Shown: piece after piece, positions 22,359-32,908 of the stretch
Numbering within the stretch: the stretch's first letter is position 1
Layout of the letters: the number at the start of each line of letters is the position of its first letter
Assembly: GCA_030068145.1 (NCBI GenBank)
Contig: JAPJBO010000541.1
Location: forward strand, 62,001-126,000
Source: Diplonema papillatum
Taxonomy: Eukaryota > Euglenozoa > Diplonemea > Diplonemida > Diplonemidae
Direction of reading: 5' to 3'
DNA: 64,000 nt
The notes under the pieces: model-generated
What the model was told of the DNA's origin: nothing
Databases searched by the model: none
Seen by the model: only the letters and a program-made list of their open reading frames with translations
Program-made: the position numbers and the translations under genes

Positions 22359-22413
22359 GGTCACACGGAGACCCTAAATCCCCGGAAATTCAAGCGAACT
22401 TTTAACTCTGAAA
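22359..22413 (+). repeat. dispersed ~50-bp repeat, copy 1
   Basis: Reads GGTCACACGGAGACC, an AAATCC block, then TTCAAGCGAACTTTT and AACTCTGAAA. Matches copies at 22641 and 48825 in order and spacing, with about one change in five. Confidence 0.6.
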
Positions 22414-22640
22414 TATATCGATAGCGTCCGCGCGAAAGAGTCGGGCACTATCTTTAAGAATGTCTGGCTGAATACAAGAAGGAACCTCCAACAATGAGCC
22501 TGTCACAGAAGCAAGAGCCGAAGTTCTCGGGTCGACTAGCTCGGGCTGCGAAGACACTTGCAACAACCCTTTACAAACTTCAGGCATCAACGACGTGCAT
22601 CGTCGACCTCCCACAAAGAATATCTTCCCTTAACGACGAA

Positions 22641-22693
22641 GGTCACCCGGAGACTTTAAAACCCCGGAGTTTCAAGCGAACTTTCACTCTAAA
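22641..22693 (+). repeat. dispersed ~50-bp repeat, copy 2
   Basis: Reads GGTCACCCGGAGACTTTAAA, CCCCGGAG, then TTTCAAGCGAACTTTCACTC. Lies about 150 bp before the start codon of the ATG8-like gene, in the same orientation as the other copies. Confidence 0.6.
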
Positions 22694-22846
22694 GAAACCA
22701 AACGAGAAGAGAAGGCGACGGAGCCGCAACAAGAACGTCGGCTTTCGCACACAAGCCACACACACACATACAAATAGAGAATCGAGAGTAAGGTGAGCGA
22801 CTCGAACAGTTGCCACTGCACACCGCCATCTGAAAAAAACGAAAGA

Positions 22847-23857
22847 ATGAATCAGGGCCCGGTTCTGACCTTTTCGATAGTTCCGGCGGAGGCGCTGGCC
22901 GCCGAGTGCGAAAAGACGAAAAAAATGCGGCTGGTGCCTGTGGTGCTGACGGAGACCCTTTCCGGCACCCCGGTGACCTGGCTCCTGCGGGCCGACGGCC
23001 GAAAGCAGCTGCTCGGCTACCAGTCGACGATACGGCGCGCGCTGTGCCGTACCGGCAGACTCGCGAGCGAGGCCCACGCCATCTTTCTTACGCACGCCGG
23101 TAGCAAACTCATGGTTTCCTCGCGTATGCCATATTCTCTCTCTTTCTCTCTCTCGCTTCCGCGTCATCAGAACCGGCTGCGCTGTTCCCACCCGGATTCT
23201 GAAGTGGAAGCAAGCATGCGTGAAAAGAACAAATGCTTGTGCCCATTTTAGCTAGTCCGAACAGTTGAGCCAAAAATATGTTGCTACAGCATCTCCCACC
23301 GGCTCTGTGAGGTAAAGGTCCGTGAGCAACAATGTGCCTCTCCCTCTGCCTCTACCATCAACTGACAACCACCCGAACAGGACTTCGAATAAGTGACCTG
23401 CGTGATCGGCACGCAACTGACGGGTGCCTACGACTGTGCATTTGCCAAGAGTCGACCTTCGGCTGACCATCTAGCGGAACCGTGAGTCAACGCTTTTCCG
23501 ACGCTGTCTCATTTGGTACTGGCATTCTCATCGCCTCGTCGAACCACCAGCCAAACAGTACCCTGGTGCCCACATCCTGCACCGGAGAGTACCATGTCCA
23601 CTGTCAACTACCGCGATGGCGACAGGTCATGCCTTTTCTCCAATCATGGTGAAGCAGTCGTCTTTCTAAGGGCTACCGGAAGTTCATTTCGTGCTACCCC
23701 GTGTTGCTGTCGCAATGCACCCGTAAAGACGCGTCCTGAAAAGGGGTATTCCAGAACTTGTTTACACGGGCCATGCTGCGCGTGGCAGGAGGCAGGCACG
23801 AACTTGCGCTGCCTATGCCCCGGAGCCGAGAACCTGCAAACGGAAAACAAAAAGTAG
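22847..23857 (+). CDS. divergent ATG8-like (ubiquitin-fold) protein
   Basis: From ATG 22847 the first exon (to about 23123, before GTATGC, phase 1) encodes MRLVPVVLTE, then TWLLRADGRKQLLGYQSTI, RRALCR and AHAIFLTHAGSKLM. Order and spacing follow ATG8: RIPVIVE, then the FLVP strand, the IRKRI helix and AIFIFV. ATG8 proteins are conjugated to membrane lipid and build autophagosomes (family knowledge). A candidate second exon starts at 23559; phase fits and it supplies MSTVNYRDGD, which could match the MSxxYxxxxDxDG stretch before the C-terminal Gly, but the downstream frame to 23857 is unconvincing. The 3' end is therefore uncertain. ATG12 or another ubiquitin-like protein is possible. Confidence 0.4.
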
Positions 23858-26002
23858 GCTTTAGGAATGGGAAACCCATATCCGGAGGTTGCTTTTACTT
23901 TTTTCTTTTTTTTTTTTTTGAAAAGAGTCTCAATAGAAAAGACATGTAAAGCACAGCTTTAAACATTTGGTAGACACTGCACCCCGAAACCGACCGACAA
24001 CCCTGTACGCAAAGCTTTGCTTTCCGTTCTACGATACCTGCTTCGAGCAGTACTGTCTTTCGGATTTCCGCGAGTGTTCTGTGTAAATCCAAATCCAACT
24101 AGCAAGCTATTCTCCCCGACGCTTGCTCCGAGCGTGAACACGCGTATGTTGCCGGCAGGAAACGTGCTTGTCTGAAAAAGTTCGGAACGTGGTCCCGCTG
24201 GGGTCTGCACCAGGTACTCTCCGGCCTCAGTTGCTTTTTGACTCGGTTAGACCATCACGAAAACCGGTGAAAGAAGTAGTTTTTACTCTTCTGAATATTA
24301 GCCATACGAAATTTTTTTGTACAACTGACACGTTGTCAGAGACACGCGTCTTTGGATGGAGACACCTGATCTGCCATTTGTGCAGACGCATGCGTCGGAA
24401 CCATGCTTGTTGCCACATTGTGTGCACATCTGTGTTGTGGCGCGTTGCCACGGCACACGAGACAGGGATACTCTTGTGCTACTCAAAGTTTCGCAAACCT
24501 GATAGCATCTGGCGCAAGACTGTCGCGGAAAAAGTTTAAACAACACAAAAAGCGAAACAGACAAGGGTGTCACCGGCTGCGTTTTTGACCCGTATGTTGG
24601 TCATGTTGGGGGGACAAAGTCTACCAAACACTGTTCTGTGTGTGCCCTCCCTCAACCAAATACAACAAAGTGCTCGAGTAACCGTGTACACAAAGCGAAA
24701 CGAGAAAACGAGAGTCCAAAAGACGGCACGAATAAACTGAGCTACAGCTGAATGTCTTTGCACAGGCAGCACACATATCACCCGACCATGTGGCAAGTCT
24801 CTGCGCAATGAGCTTCTAGTATATTGTTGTGGCGGATTCGTGACTGATTCACGGCCTCCTTCTTGAACGCGCCCCCCTTTCGATCCGACCGAGCGTTTTC
24901 CAGAGTCCTGAGGCGCGGAAGGTCGTTAGATCTGCTTCCTACACAGTTCTCACGTTAGTCGTTGGCTCTGCACGAGGTTCATTGCTGCGTTACTCAACGC
25001 GTTTGCATCAACGTTGTTCTAGTCAAATACGGCTTCCGGTGCTCCGAACATGTCAGTGTGGGGCTAGTCAACAAGAGAGTCCACCAAGCTTACCACTTGT
25101 CAACACATTTGACTTTCAGGACGGTGAATCTTGCATCCATCGCCGTCCAGTGTTCTTGCCTCATTTCCTTTCACTTCTTCTTTTGTCGATCTTGTTGCCC
25201 TTGTTTCTCCGTCTTTTTTTGAGCACGTGTCTCAGCTGGACCTTGCAGGCGGGTACGTCCCGTCTTGCACAAAAGTGACGCCTGGAAAGTAATTGGTGGG
25301 AGTTTCAGCGCGCAAATCCCCACTCTCGAGATGCCATCAGAATGAAACTGAAGACATGGACGTTCCGAACGCGGGCGTGTGTTTGGCTCCCACGCGTGGA
25401 CGGTGGCATATCCGTCTACACCACCCAGAACATCGTCGGCACTTGGGCAAGACAGAAGGCAGTAATCCCGGGTACGCCGGTCGAAACACACATTCTACAG
25501 GCCTGCCGGTCTACAGAGATGCAGACAGATCAACAAGTTCACAGTACGGAACAACTAATACAGTGTCCAAGCAGGGAGAGGCTTCAGACGGATGAATGCA
25601 CGTTCCCCGTGATATGTCACACACAGACTCGAGAGATAAAAGACAGCCCTGCCCAGCATTGTTGCTGAACCCGGGGGTTGGGGAGCTCTGTGACGATGGA
25701 TCACACGTCGCGAAAATGTTTGCTCTGTCTAAAAAGATGCGAGATTCGTACTTTTTTTGCCAATACAACCCCAGTCCATGACGTATCGAAAATCCAATAC
25801 GGCTTTTCTTGACGAAGCAGTGCACGTTGATTCCTGCAAACAACGGGGCCGGTCAGAGGCTTCGCATGCCCAAGCGTAGCTCGTGGATCGTTTTGCGAAA
25901 TAATGACTTGCGGATCTGTGCTATATGCGGCGGAGACTCTACTTAGTCAACAAGGTGTTCATCACACGACAGACTACAAAGAAAAAAGTAGTAACTAATC
26001 CA
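23858..26002. other. unassigned stretch
   Basis: A T run lies at 23913-23920 within a pyrimidine-rich tract. Plus-strand frames at 24168-24539 and 25342-25668 have partly natural composition (for example HETGILLCYSKFRKPDSIW) and may be exons of unrecognised genes, but no phase-consistent model was found. Nothing else supported. Confidence 0.3.
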
Positions 26003-26747
26003 ATGTCTTCGTACAAGGCGTACCTCAGCAAGAACGACGGTGCGATCGACGCGTTCCAGAAGTCGGTTGCATCGAGAGTTGAGAAGTATGTGGCGGAGCA
26101 GGACAGCGTTACCGACGCAGTCACCGACGCTCAGTGGAAGGCGTTCGAGGACTGCAAGAGGGACCTGATCTTGACCTTGTCCGGCGTGTCCCTCAGCATC
26201 TTGCGGAAGGTGCCGAAGATCCAGAACGAGGACACCCTTGGCTACGAGGTCCAGACCCAAATCGTCGACAAGATCGACAAGTACAGGGCCGCACTCGCGG
26301 GCGCGGACAAGGAAAACGCGTCGATTGCGACGTACTCGGCCTACTTGGCCGCAGAAGCCGGGTTGCACAAGGACAAGAAGGACCGCCCGGACGACTACCC
26401 TGCGGCCCTCGACGAGCAGCGCCTCGCCTCCCTGCGCTCGCAACACGCTTTCCTGGTCAAGAACTCCTACTCGAGCTTGATCACCACCGTCGTTAACACC
26501 AGCACCCTGCTGGAGAACAACAAGGAGCTCATCGACAGACCCAAGCGCTCGTACAACACCATGATGTGAGCCAATCTTTAACACTTCCGCTCGGAAAAGC
26601 ACTTTTTCTTCGGCTTCGGAATAGCTTTCATTTCTTGTATGGAAAACGTACGTTATAACAGTACAACAGCCTAGGTTTCGTTTGTTTGTTCAATGTAGCC
26701 ACAACAGCTTCGTCGATCGCGCCGAAGCTCGGCGAGCACACATATGA
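26003..26747 (+). CDS. helical protein of unknown function
   Basis: Starts at ATG 26003 (MSSYKAYLSKNDGAIDAFQK) and encodes about 188 residues of mostly charged amphipathic helix. The frame stops at 26569, but the end reads ATGAT before GTGAGC, a good donor. Splicing 26565 to 26699 (133-base intron, phase 2) replaces the last residue with a 15-residue basic tail ending at 26747, giving 203 residues. I prefer the spliced form because the tail (HNSFVDRAEARRAHI) looks coding. There is no signal peptide or membrane segment. The family is not recognised. G/C-rich third positions support a real gene. Confidence 0.65.
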
Positions 26748-27747
26748 GGCAACGCTTGTACGTGGGTACGGTATGAGCGGTCGCAGAAACCCCAACGTCC
26801 TGGCGGCGGCAGCAGTATTATTCCGCGAGTCTCGGTCGGTGGGGGGGCTGGCTTCTTTTTTCTCTCGTGCTCTTCTTTTCATGATTCTTAACCGCATGCG
26901 GTCTTTTCTAGCATTTTTTTTGGGCAACCCCATAGATAGAGGTAGGAGCTCCGTGGCATTGCCAACAACTGTACACGTCGCTCCGCTGCTCGCGGAGTTC
27001 ATCCTTCGCGGCTATCTTTCAGTCAAGGGAACGAACGGCGACACAGATCCGGCAAATCAGATTTGCAACAGAGGCTAGTTATAGGCGAACAAACAGTACT
27101 GGTAAGTCGAGTACTCCGCCCAGATTGTCGTCGTTAACCCGAGGCATTCTAGTACGTGCCTGCAGAGCGGAAGGCTGGAGTCAAGTCTCCTCTCCCAACG
27201 CAAAATTAAACATTGCTGTTTGCGCTTTTCGTTTTGCGGGCTCAGTTGCCGCCGGCTTCCGGGTCAGTACACACATTGGAGCTCCTGTAGTGGCTATCTA
27301 TCTTTGTTTGCAAGAGCGACGTGCTGTGAAACTGGGAGGAACGTGCCTGGTCCGAGTAAACCCGAGGTGAAGGGTGTTGGGTTGGCCTCCGGTCTTCACT
27401 CTTTATATCTCTTTTTGTCTCCCTTTGCGCTTTCCTCACACCTTGGCGTGTTTCGGAGGATCGGGGTTCTTTTGCGTCTTTCTCTTTTCTAACACCTCCG
27501 GGCGAGCCTAGAGACACCCATCGCTCGGAGCGGCTAACCCTTCCATTGTTTTTTTCTCTGCCACTCTTTTGACTCTCGGAATTCGAACACTACCGCGGCA
27601 CACGGTGTATCTTATTCTGTCACCACGATGTTTGCAGTGCCGGCACTCGAAAGGTCCGGCCGCGCATATCTGCGGAATACGTAACTCATCACGACCAGCC
27701 AGGATACAGGAGGGGTAAACGGGCACGTGTTGCCAGATCGCGTGCCG
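26748..27747. other. intergenic
   Basis: An alternative plus-strand frame runs on to 27078 and includes a hydrophobic Ser/Phe/Leu stretch, but composition degrades after 26750. Pyrimidine-rich runs near 27400-27490 precede the WW gene B start. No gene supported. Confidence 0.35.
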
Positions 27748-28813
27748 ATGACCGTCTCCGACCCCCCGGTCGACGACAAGCACGCCATCCTTCGTCGGCT
27801 TGCGCAGGTATCCGTGTCTCACTGTAACACGCTGCGCTACACATGAGAAAAGGTCTTTGTATTCTCTCGCTTCCGCGAGTTTCTGAAATTGCAGCCGACA
27901 TCTGGCGAGATACCAAACATTTTGGAACAGACCAGTATTGGACCCGACAAATCTTGATAAAACTTATTGAACCGAACAAGCTTCGGGACTTTTTGCCAAG
28001 GCATAGAAAGCTTGGGACTGTTGTCCTGTCCACTCTCCGAATACGGTGCTCGCAGGCTTGTCGGAAGCCAATACAATAGTCACTCAACCGGAAGATGTGC
28101 GACACCGACTGCAGTCTGCACTCCACAAGTACCAATTTGTTTTGTCGACTGTTTGTATATTGGTGAGATTTCTCCAAGCAGCCTTCCGACGTCGTCGAGT
28201 ATGAAATGTAGGAAACGCACGACAGGACGCCGACGCGGCATCTGATACCGTCGATGCATACGACTGGATAGAAGGTTGGATTGAGGGCGAGCGAGAGCGG
28301 CTGGCAGCCGTGTGGAAAGAGGTGTCCGGGCACAAAGGCGGCCGGTCCTTTTGGCACAACGTGAAAACCGGCGAAAGGACCTGGCACCGGCCAGCCGGCG
28401 TCCCAGGCAGCGATTGGGTCAGCCACACCACCGAAGACGGAAGAGTCTTCTGGCAGAACCACCGGACCCGGGAGAAAACCTGGACAGGCCCCCCGGAAGC
28501 CCTTTGGAAGTGCTACACGGACCTGAAGTCGGGGAACCCGTTTTGGTTCAACAGCGAGACGGGGCAGAAGACTTGGACGCCGCCTTTCCGCCCGCCGGCG
28601 GCGAACGCGGGCGCGCCCCAGGGCCAAGGGGGCTGCTGGGAGCGGCTGGACGCCGGCGGGGAGACGTGCTGGCGGAACACGGAAACGAAGCGGAAGCAGT
28701 GGCACCAGCCGGACGTCTTGCTGGACGAGCGGAATAAAGTAGATCACACCCCCAGTCACCTGTCGTTGTTGTGTCTGACGATGCTCATCGCACTGATAGG
28801 TCTGTCTCGGTGA
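27748..28813 (+). CDS. WW-repeat protein B (four WW-like modules)
   Basis: Exon 1 is 27748-27807 (20 codons, ending LRRLAQ before GTATCC); exon 2 starts at 28226 after ACGACAG, phase 0. Exon 2 encodes AYDWIEGWIEGERERLAA then WW modules VWKEV...TWHRP, DWVSH...TWTGP, LWKCY...TWTPP and a more diverged CWERL...QWHQP after a Pro/Ala linker. Exon 1, the acidic Trp helix and module order match WW gene A, so the two are paralogues; B has one extra module. The open frame ends at 28813 with a hydrophobic run. Alternatively AAA at 28738 before GTAGAT splices to 28800, giving a hydrophilic tail to 28880, phase 0. A proline-ligand scaffold is likely; the partner is unknown. Confidence 0.8.
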
Positions 28814-29663
28814 TCCTTGTTGCGGGCGGAAGGCGAATCGCAGTAAACTGCGTCTGGAGTGCAATCCATACCCGAACTAGGCTTTCGGAAGGTGGACGAC
28901 CAGCTATGAGGTGGTTTGCGGAAGATTCGAAGAATGCCTGCCACTGCACATGATGATTCAGCAGTGGCCCTCCTCCTCGCACACCCTCAAGGTGTGCGAG
29001 GACCTGTGACTACGCTCGTTGCAAGTAAGCATGGGCACGAGGACATCGAGCATCATAAGCTGGAAGTCCGCAAGTGTATAGAGAAATAGAGAAATAAATC
29101 GACGCACGACCGCGACCGCCAGGCAATTGTGAGTTTTGACAACAACGCATGGGCACAGTCTTTCTTGGGTCTTGCCAACAATCTTTCTATCGAACACTCC
29201 TCTCTTTTCCATAGGATCTGCACAGGTAGGCGTTCTAACGCCTTGACTGGCTTCAGAACCGAGAGGAGGTGCACCACTTTGCCAACTCCAGCTTAGAAAC
29301 GGCCACCGTCGACGAGGTTCTTTATCCTACGAGCAGAGGTCGTAATGAGCATATTCCACCAAGGGGCGCTGCAGGTCGTGTATCGAGCAAACCTTTGCTC
29401 CAAGCGGTATTGCAGTTCCGGCTGAGGTTGTTGTCGATGCCAGGTTCGCAGGTTACTCCCGAGTTGCCAATTCACGTGCACTCCTTGTTTCGCGTCAAGT
29501 TAGCGCGGTAGCGTGCCTATGAGAAATGCTGAACGCTGACACACTGAGGCGTTTTACCTCAGCAGATCAAAAAACAGGTGCGGTGGGCAAATCGAAAAAG
29601 TCGTAAAGTACACCCGACACCCGTTCGTCCTTCGGGGGAAGGGGGGCAAGAGCAAGAGACGCA
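28814..29663. other. intergenic
   Basis: Apart from the possible final exon of WW gene B (28800-28880), I see no gene. A short perfect inverted repeat (CACACCTTGA-like arms, GAGGGTGTGCG context) is visible near 28975-29005. Confidence 0.35.
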
Positions 29664-30224
29664 ATGCCAGCCATCGAGGAAGACTTGTACAAGGCCCTCG
29701 GCTTGCGCGCCACGGCGTCGGTCGAAGACATCAAAAAAGCGTACAAAAAGCTCGCTCTGGAGCACCATCCCGACCGATGCGGGGACAGCGAGAAGTTCAA
29801 GATCATCGCGTGCGCGTACGAGGTGCTGGGAGACCCGCGGCAGCGGTACCGGTACGACGAGACGAAGCGCCAGCAAGCCGGTTCGAACACAACGGCTGCC
29901 CCCCGGGGCGAGCCTCGCAGCAACGAGGTTCGGCCGTCGCGAACGGTGCGGGAAGCCTTTCGGTGCGAGTGTCTTGATGGGCTGATCCGAACCTTCGACG
30001 TGGACCCGACCGCCTTCCCCGTCTCCTTAACCCACGGCGACCACATCATCGTCGGCGGCGACACCGGCGTGCTCGTGGGCGTCGCGGAAGAGGCCGTGTG
30101 GTGGTGGAAAAACGGCTGCAACCTCCCGTCTCGCCTCGGGTCGTTCGCGCAGTTCAACCACGCGTCGAACGATATCAACAAGCTGCAGTGGCGCCGCACC
30201 GGTTGGCCGTTTTCTTTGTGTTAG
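29664..30224 (+). CDS. J-domain (DnaJ/Hsp40) co-chaperone with novel C-terminus
   Basis: Residues 5-70 are a J domain: DLYKALGL, a basic helix II (IKKAYKKLALEHHPD), the HPD motif at 35-37 and YEVLGDPRQRYRYDE. J domains stimulate Hsp70 ATPase activity. After a disordered linker, residues about 100-170 form a compact beta-rich segment (TFDVDPTAFPVSLTHGDHI, VGGDTGVLVGVAEEAVWWW) that is not a standard DnaJ C-terminal domain. No zinc-finger or Gly/Phe region is present, so this is a type III J-protein. The frame ends at 30224. A 23-base GT-AG segment at 30202-30224 could instead be removed in phase, extending the protein to about 30292; this needs transcript support. Confidence 0.75.
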   Translation: MPAIEEDLYKALGLRATASVEDIKKAYKKLALEHHPDRCGDSEKFKIIACAYEVLGDPRQRYRYDETKRQQAGSNTTAAPRGEPRSNEVRPSRTVREAFRCECLDGLIRTFDVDPTAFPVSLTHGDHIIVGGDTGVLVGVAEEAVWWWKNGCNLPSRLGSFAQFNHASNDINKLQWRRTGWPFSLC

Positions 30225-30589
30225 CAATGCATGGTTGGTACTACAAATTAGGTGTTGGCAGCGTACTACATGAAACTTACCAAAGCAGGTGAGTTCCGCT
30301 AGTGCGCACAAACAAAAAACAAGACTGCGCTTATTTTTTTTTGCCAAGCGTGAAAATGCTGAAAGAAACGAGGAGCTCGTGGTGCTTTCACTTGTGTCGT
30401 TCTGAATTTTGCTTCACGTAAAAATGATCAGACACTGCTTTCAACGAACTTTCTCCTCCCATCATCATCATCATTTGTTTTGTATCAGCGGTTGTGCGAG
30501 TGACGAGCTCTTATTTTTGGTGTTTCCTCTTGTGCTTCGGATAAGGACACCCGCTTATCGCATTCACACACACAGGCAATCTTTTCCAG

Positions 30590-32908
30590 AACGCTGCGGC
30601 GCGGACTCGTGTGGTGGACCTTGAGCGCCGAAGGCTCGACTCCCTGAGAAAGTACAAGAACAAGCAGCGAGAGAAGGAAAAACAAGATGCAAAAGCTAAG
30701 AAGAGCGAAGCTCAGCACAAGAAGGCCACCGCCGCCCTCGCATCGGTAGTCAACAAGGAGCAGAAGCGGCGCCACACCCTCGAGCTAACTATGCTGTTAG
30801 AGCTCACCGAGGTCATCACACGAGCAGCCTTTGTGAACCGCGTCACCAGCTACTGGACGGAGGCCAAAATAGTGATGACCAACCTTCTCAACGAAACGAG
30901 AGAGCGCTGCCACCAATTCGGTTCATCTGACCCAATGATGCCCCGTCTCCGATCAAGCGTCAGACAGATGCTATTTGACGAAGTAACGCCCGCAGCGTCC
31001 CGACCTGTCTCCGCTCGCTGCGTTCCTTCTCGAGACGCGTTGTCGAACACCTGCAACTCTTTGTACGAACAGCCTGAGCTCGCCTCGTCTACAGAAGACT
31101 TGGTGCAATCAGCCTTCGACGACATGCTGACCCGCCCAGCTGACACACCTTCGAACGCGACGCGAGTGCTTTCTTTCGTGAAAGCGCCGAAGCCCGCCGC
31201 CAAGAGCCCGCGCGCTCGCTCGCCGTTGCAGCCGCGGAACGACAACGCGGCGACGGTGCGATCGTCGACGTCAGCATCCCCCACCGCGAAGTTGCGATTC
31301 ATGCGCTGCCACAGCGCGAGTCTCGCTCGCGCGGGCGAAGCCGCGTCCCCTCTGTCGGCCTCGTGCACGGCCCCGCCCAAGGTCCAGGCCCAGGCGCGGA
31401 AGCTGCACAAAGCGCAGAGCCAGAAGGGCTTGCGGCGTGTCCCCAGCCAGACGCCGAACAGCGCACTCCGCAGCCAAAGCAACATTCCGTCGCCAGTCGC
31501 CGCGAAGAAAGTCAAGCGGGAGGCCAGCCTTGGGTATCCGCTCTTTTTTTTGACGGTGTACGCGTTGTTGCCACCTTGAAATAGGCAATCAGGCTTGTGT
31601 GCGCAAGCAAGGTCTGAGCACATGATCATATCTGGAAACAATTGACGAAGCTCCGCGGCAGGAGGACCTTTCCCAGCCACGGCTACGTTCTACATTGAAT
31701 TCGTTCCACCCTGGACCATACCACCACATCTGCAGCGCGTCCGTCTCTTGGAAGCCACCACCTCCGTTGGTTGAGTTCGAAGACTCGTCCGAGACGTCGA
31801 CAACGACTGAGTTCGACACAAGTACCGACTCCGATGTCGAAAAGTCGTGGCAGTCCAGCGACAAGCTATTCTCCAGCTACAAGGCTTACCTCGCCAATAG
31901 CCGAGTTCTCCAAGAAAGCTGGGAGAAGGTGTGCCATCGAGTTTTGTTCGTGAGGCCTGCTGCGGGTGGCCGAAACTGTGCACGGCTAAAACACGTACCA
32001 CACAGGGACTGCATTTAACACGAGTTCAACAATAACTTTCACCTCCTCAAAGAGATAGGGAAGGGTTCCAAGAAATTTAGCGCAGCAGACAACTTTCTCC
32101 CAGAAATCCTAAATTCTGATCTTGAGTTGGACCGCCAGGCCCATGCGAACTCGACTGTGAACTTCCTAAGTGAGCCCCGCAGGCCCTGGTCCGAAGGGCG
32201 TACGAAAGAGTGCGCTGTGCAGGATGCCCCGAAAGAGGAAGCGCTGAGCACGTACTCACGGCCGACGAGCATCACGTGCGGAGCTACGGCCGAAGCAAGA
32301 ATCTTCATACAACGTGACGTACTGGCAAATTATGGATGACTTTGCAGCGCACAACACTGTGTCATGAAGACCGTATGCCGGCAGACTAGCCCAGCGGAAA
32401 AGCAGCGGCGTGGGCATCCTGGCTCAAGCATGAGTTAACGTCGAGCCCGATACAAAATCTCTATTCCAGCCCCCGCCCACCGACCACATTGCGTGCACCA
32501 AGCTGCACCTCACAAAACTATCTAAAGGTCGAAAGACACCGCACTGCACGTCTCACGAGATCGTCGGAAGCACAAAACCAACTGCAGGGCTCGCACCTCA
32601 TCAACCAGCTTGGGAAGTCGAAGCTCCGCGGGCTGGACACGAGCACGCGCTCAATGACCGAGATTCTGGTCAACGGAGAAGCGCCAAAGCAGGCCCCCCA
32701 GGGCCCCAGCCACACCGCCAAGCGGGCGAATCGACGGGGCAGCGGAAACGCCACCAGCACCAGTGGCAGCGCCAGTAGCGGGAAGGAAGCCAGCTCCCCG
32801 AAGATGCTGCGGAAAGAGAGCGAATACAGCACGCGCACAAAGCGGTCGGAGCGTGCCGGCGGACTCCGTCCGTGCAGTCCAGGCACCTTCACCGCCGGCG
32901 AATACTGA
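30590..32908 (+). CDS. spliced, largely disordered coiled-coil protein
   Basis: Exons inferred: 30590-31533, 31736-31928 (or to 31955), 32025-32251 and 32470-32908; junction phases 2, 0 and 2 all match. A first exon lies upstream and was not found: the acceptor at 30589 (CTTTTCCAG) opens in phase 0 with no ATG. The N-terminus is a highly charged coiled coil (ARTRVVDLERRRLDSLRKYK and on) followed by a helical stretch around TEVITRAAFVNRVTSYW. The rest is Ser/Pro/Ala/Lys-rich with SPRA, SPVAAKK and Ser/Thr runs, ending in a basic Ser-rich tail. No family is recognised; a cytoskeletal or nuclear scaffold is a guess. The third junction uses a weak acceptor. Confidence 0.55.

Larger units (their letters stand above)
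21555..22846. other. intergenic with dispersed repeats and one possible exon
   Basis: Two copies of a ~50-bp dispersed repeat lie here (22359, 22641). Between them the frame from ATG 22494 is open for 100 codons; its first 50 residues (MSLSQKQEPKFSGRLARAAK and on) look natural but the rest runs through the repeat, so it may be an exon ending near 22640 or chance. The words GATAGCGTCCG occur at 22206 and 22421. Confidence 0.35.

Noticed and set aside
27689-28864. 391-codon minus-strand open frame opposite WW gene B and its intron
   Set aside because: Composition is Arg/Pro/Leu-rich as expected for the antisense of G/C-ending codons, and the plus strand has clear WW domains and fitting splice phases.
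32380-32450. A-box-like TAGCCCAGCGG
   Set aside because: No acceptable B box or cloverleaf at the right distance.
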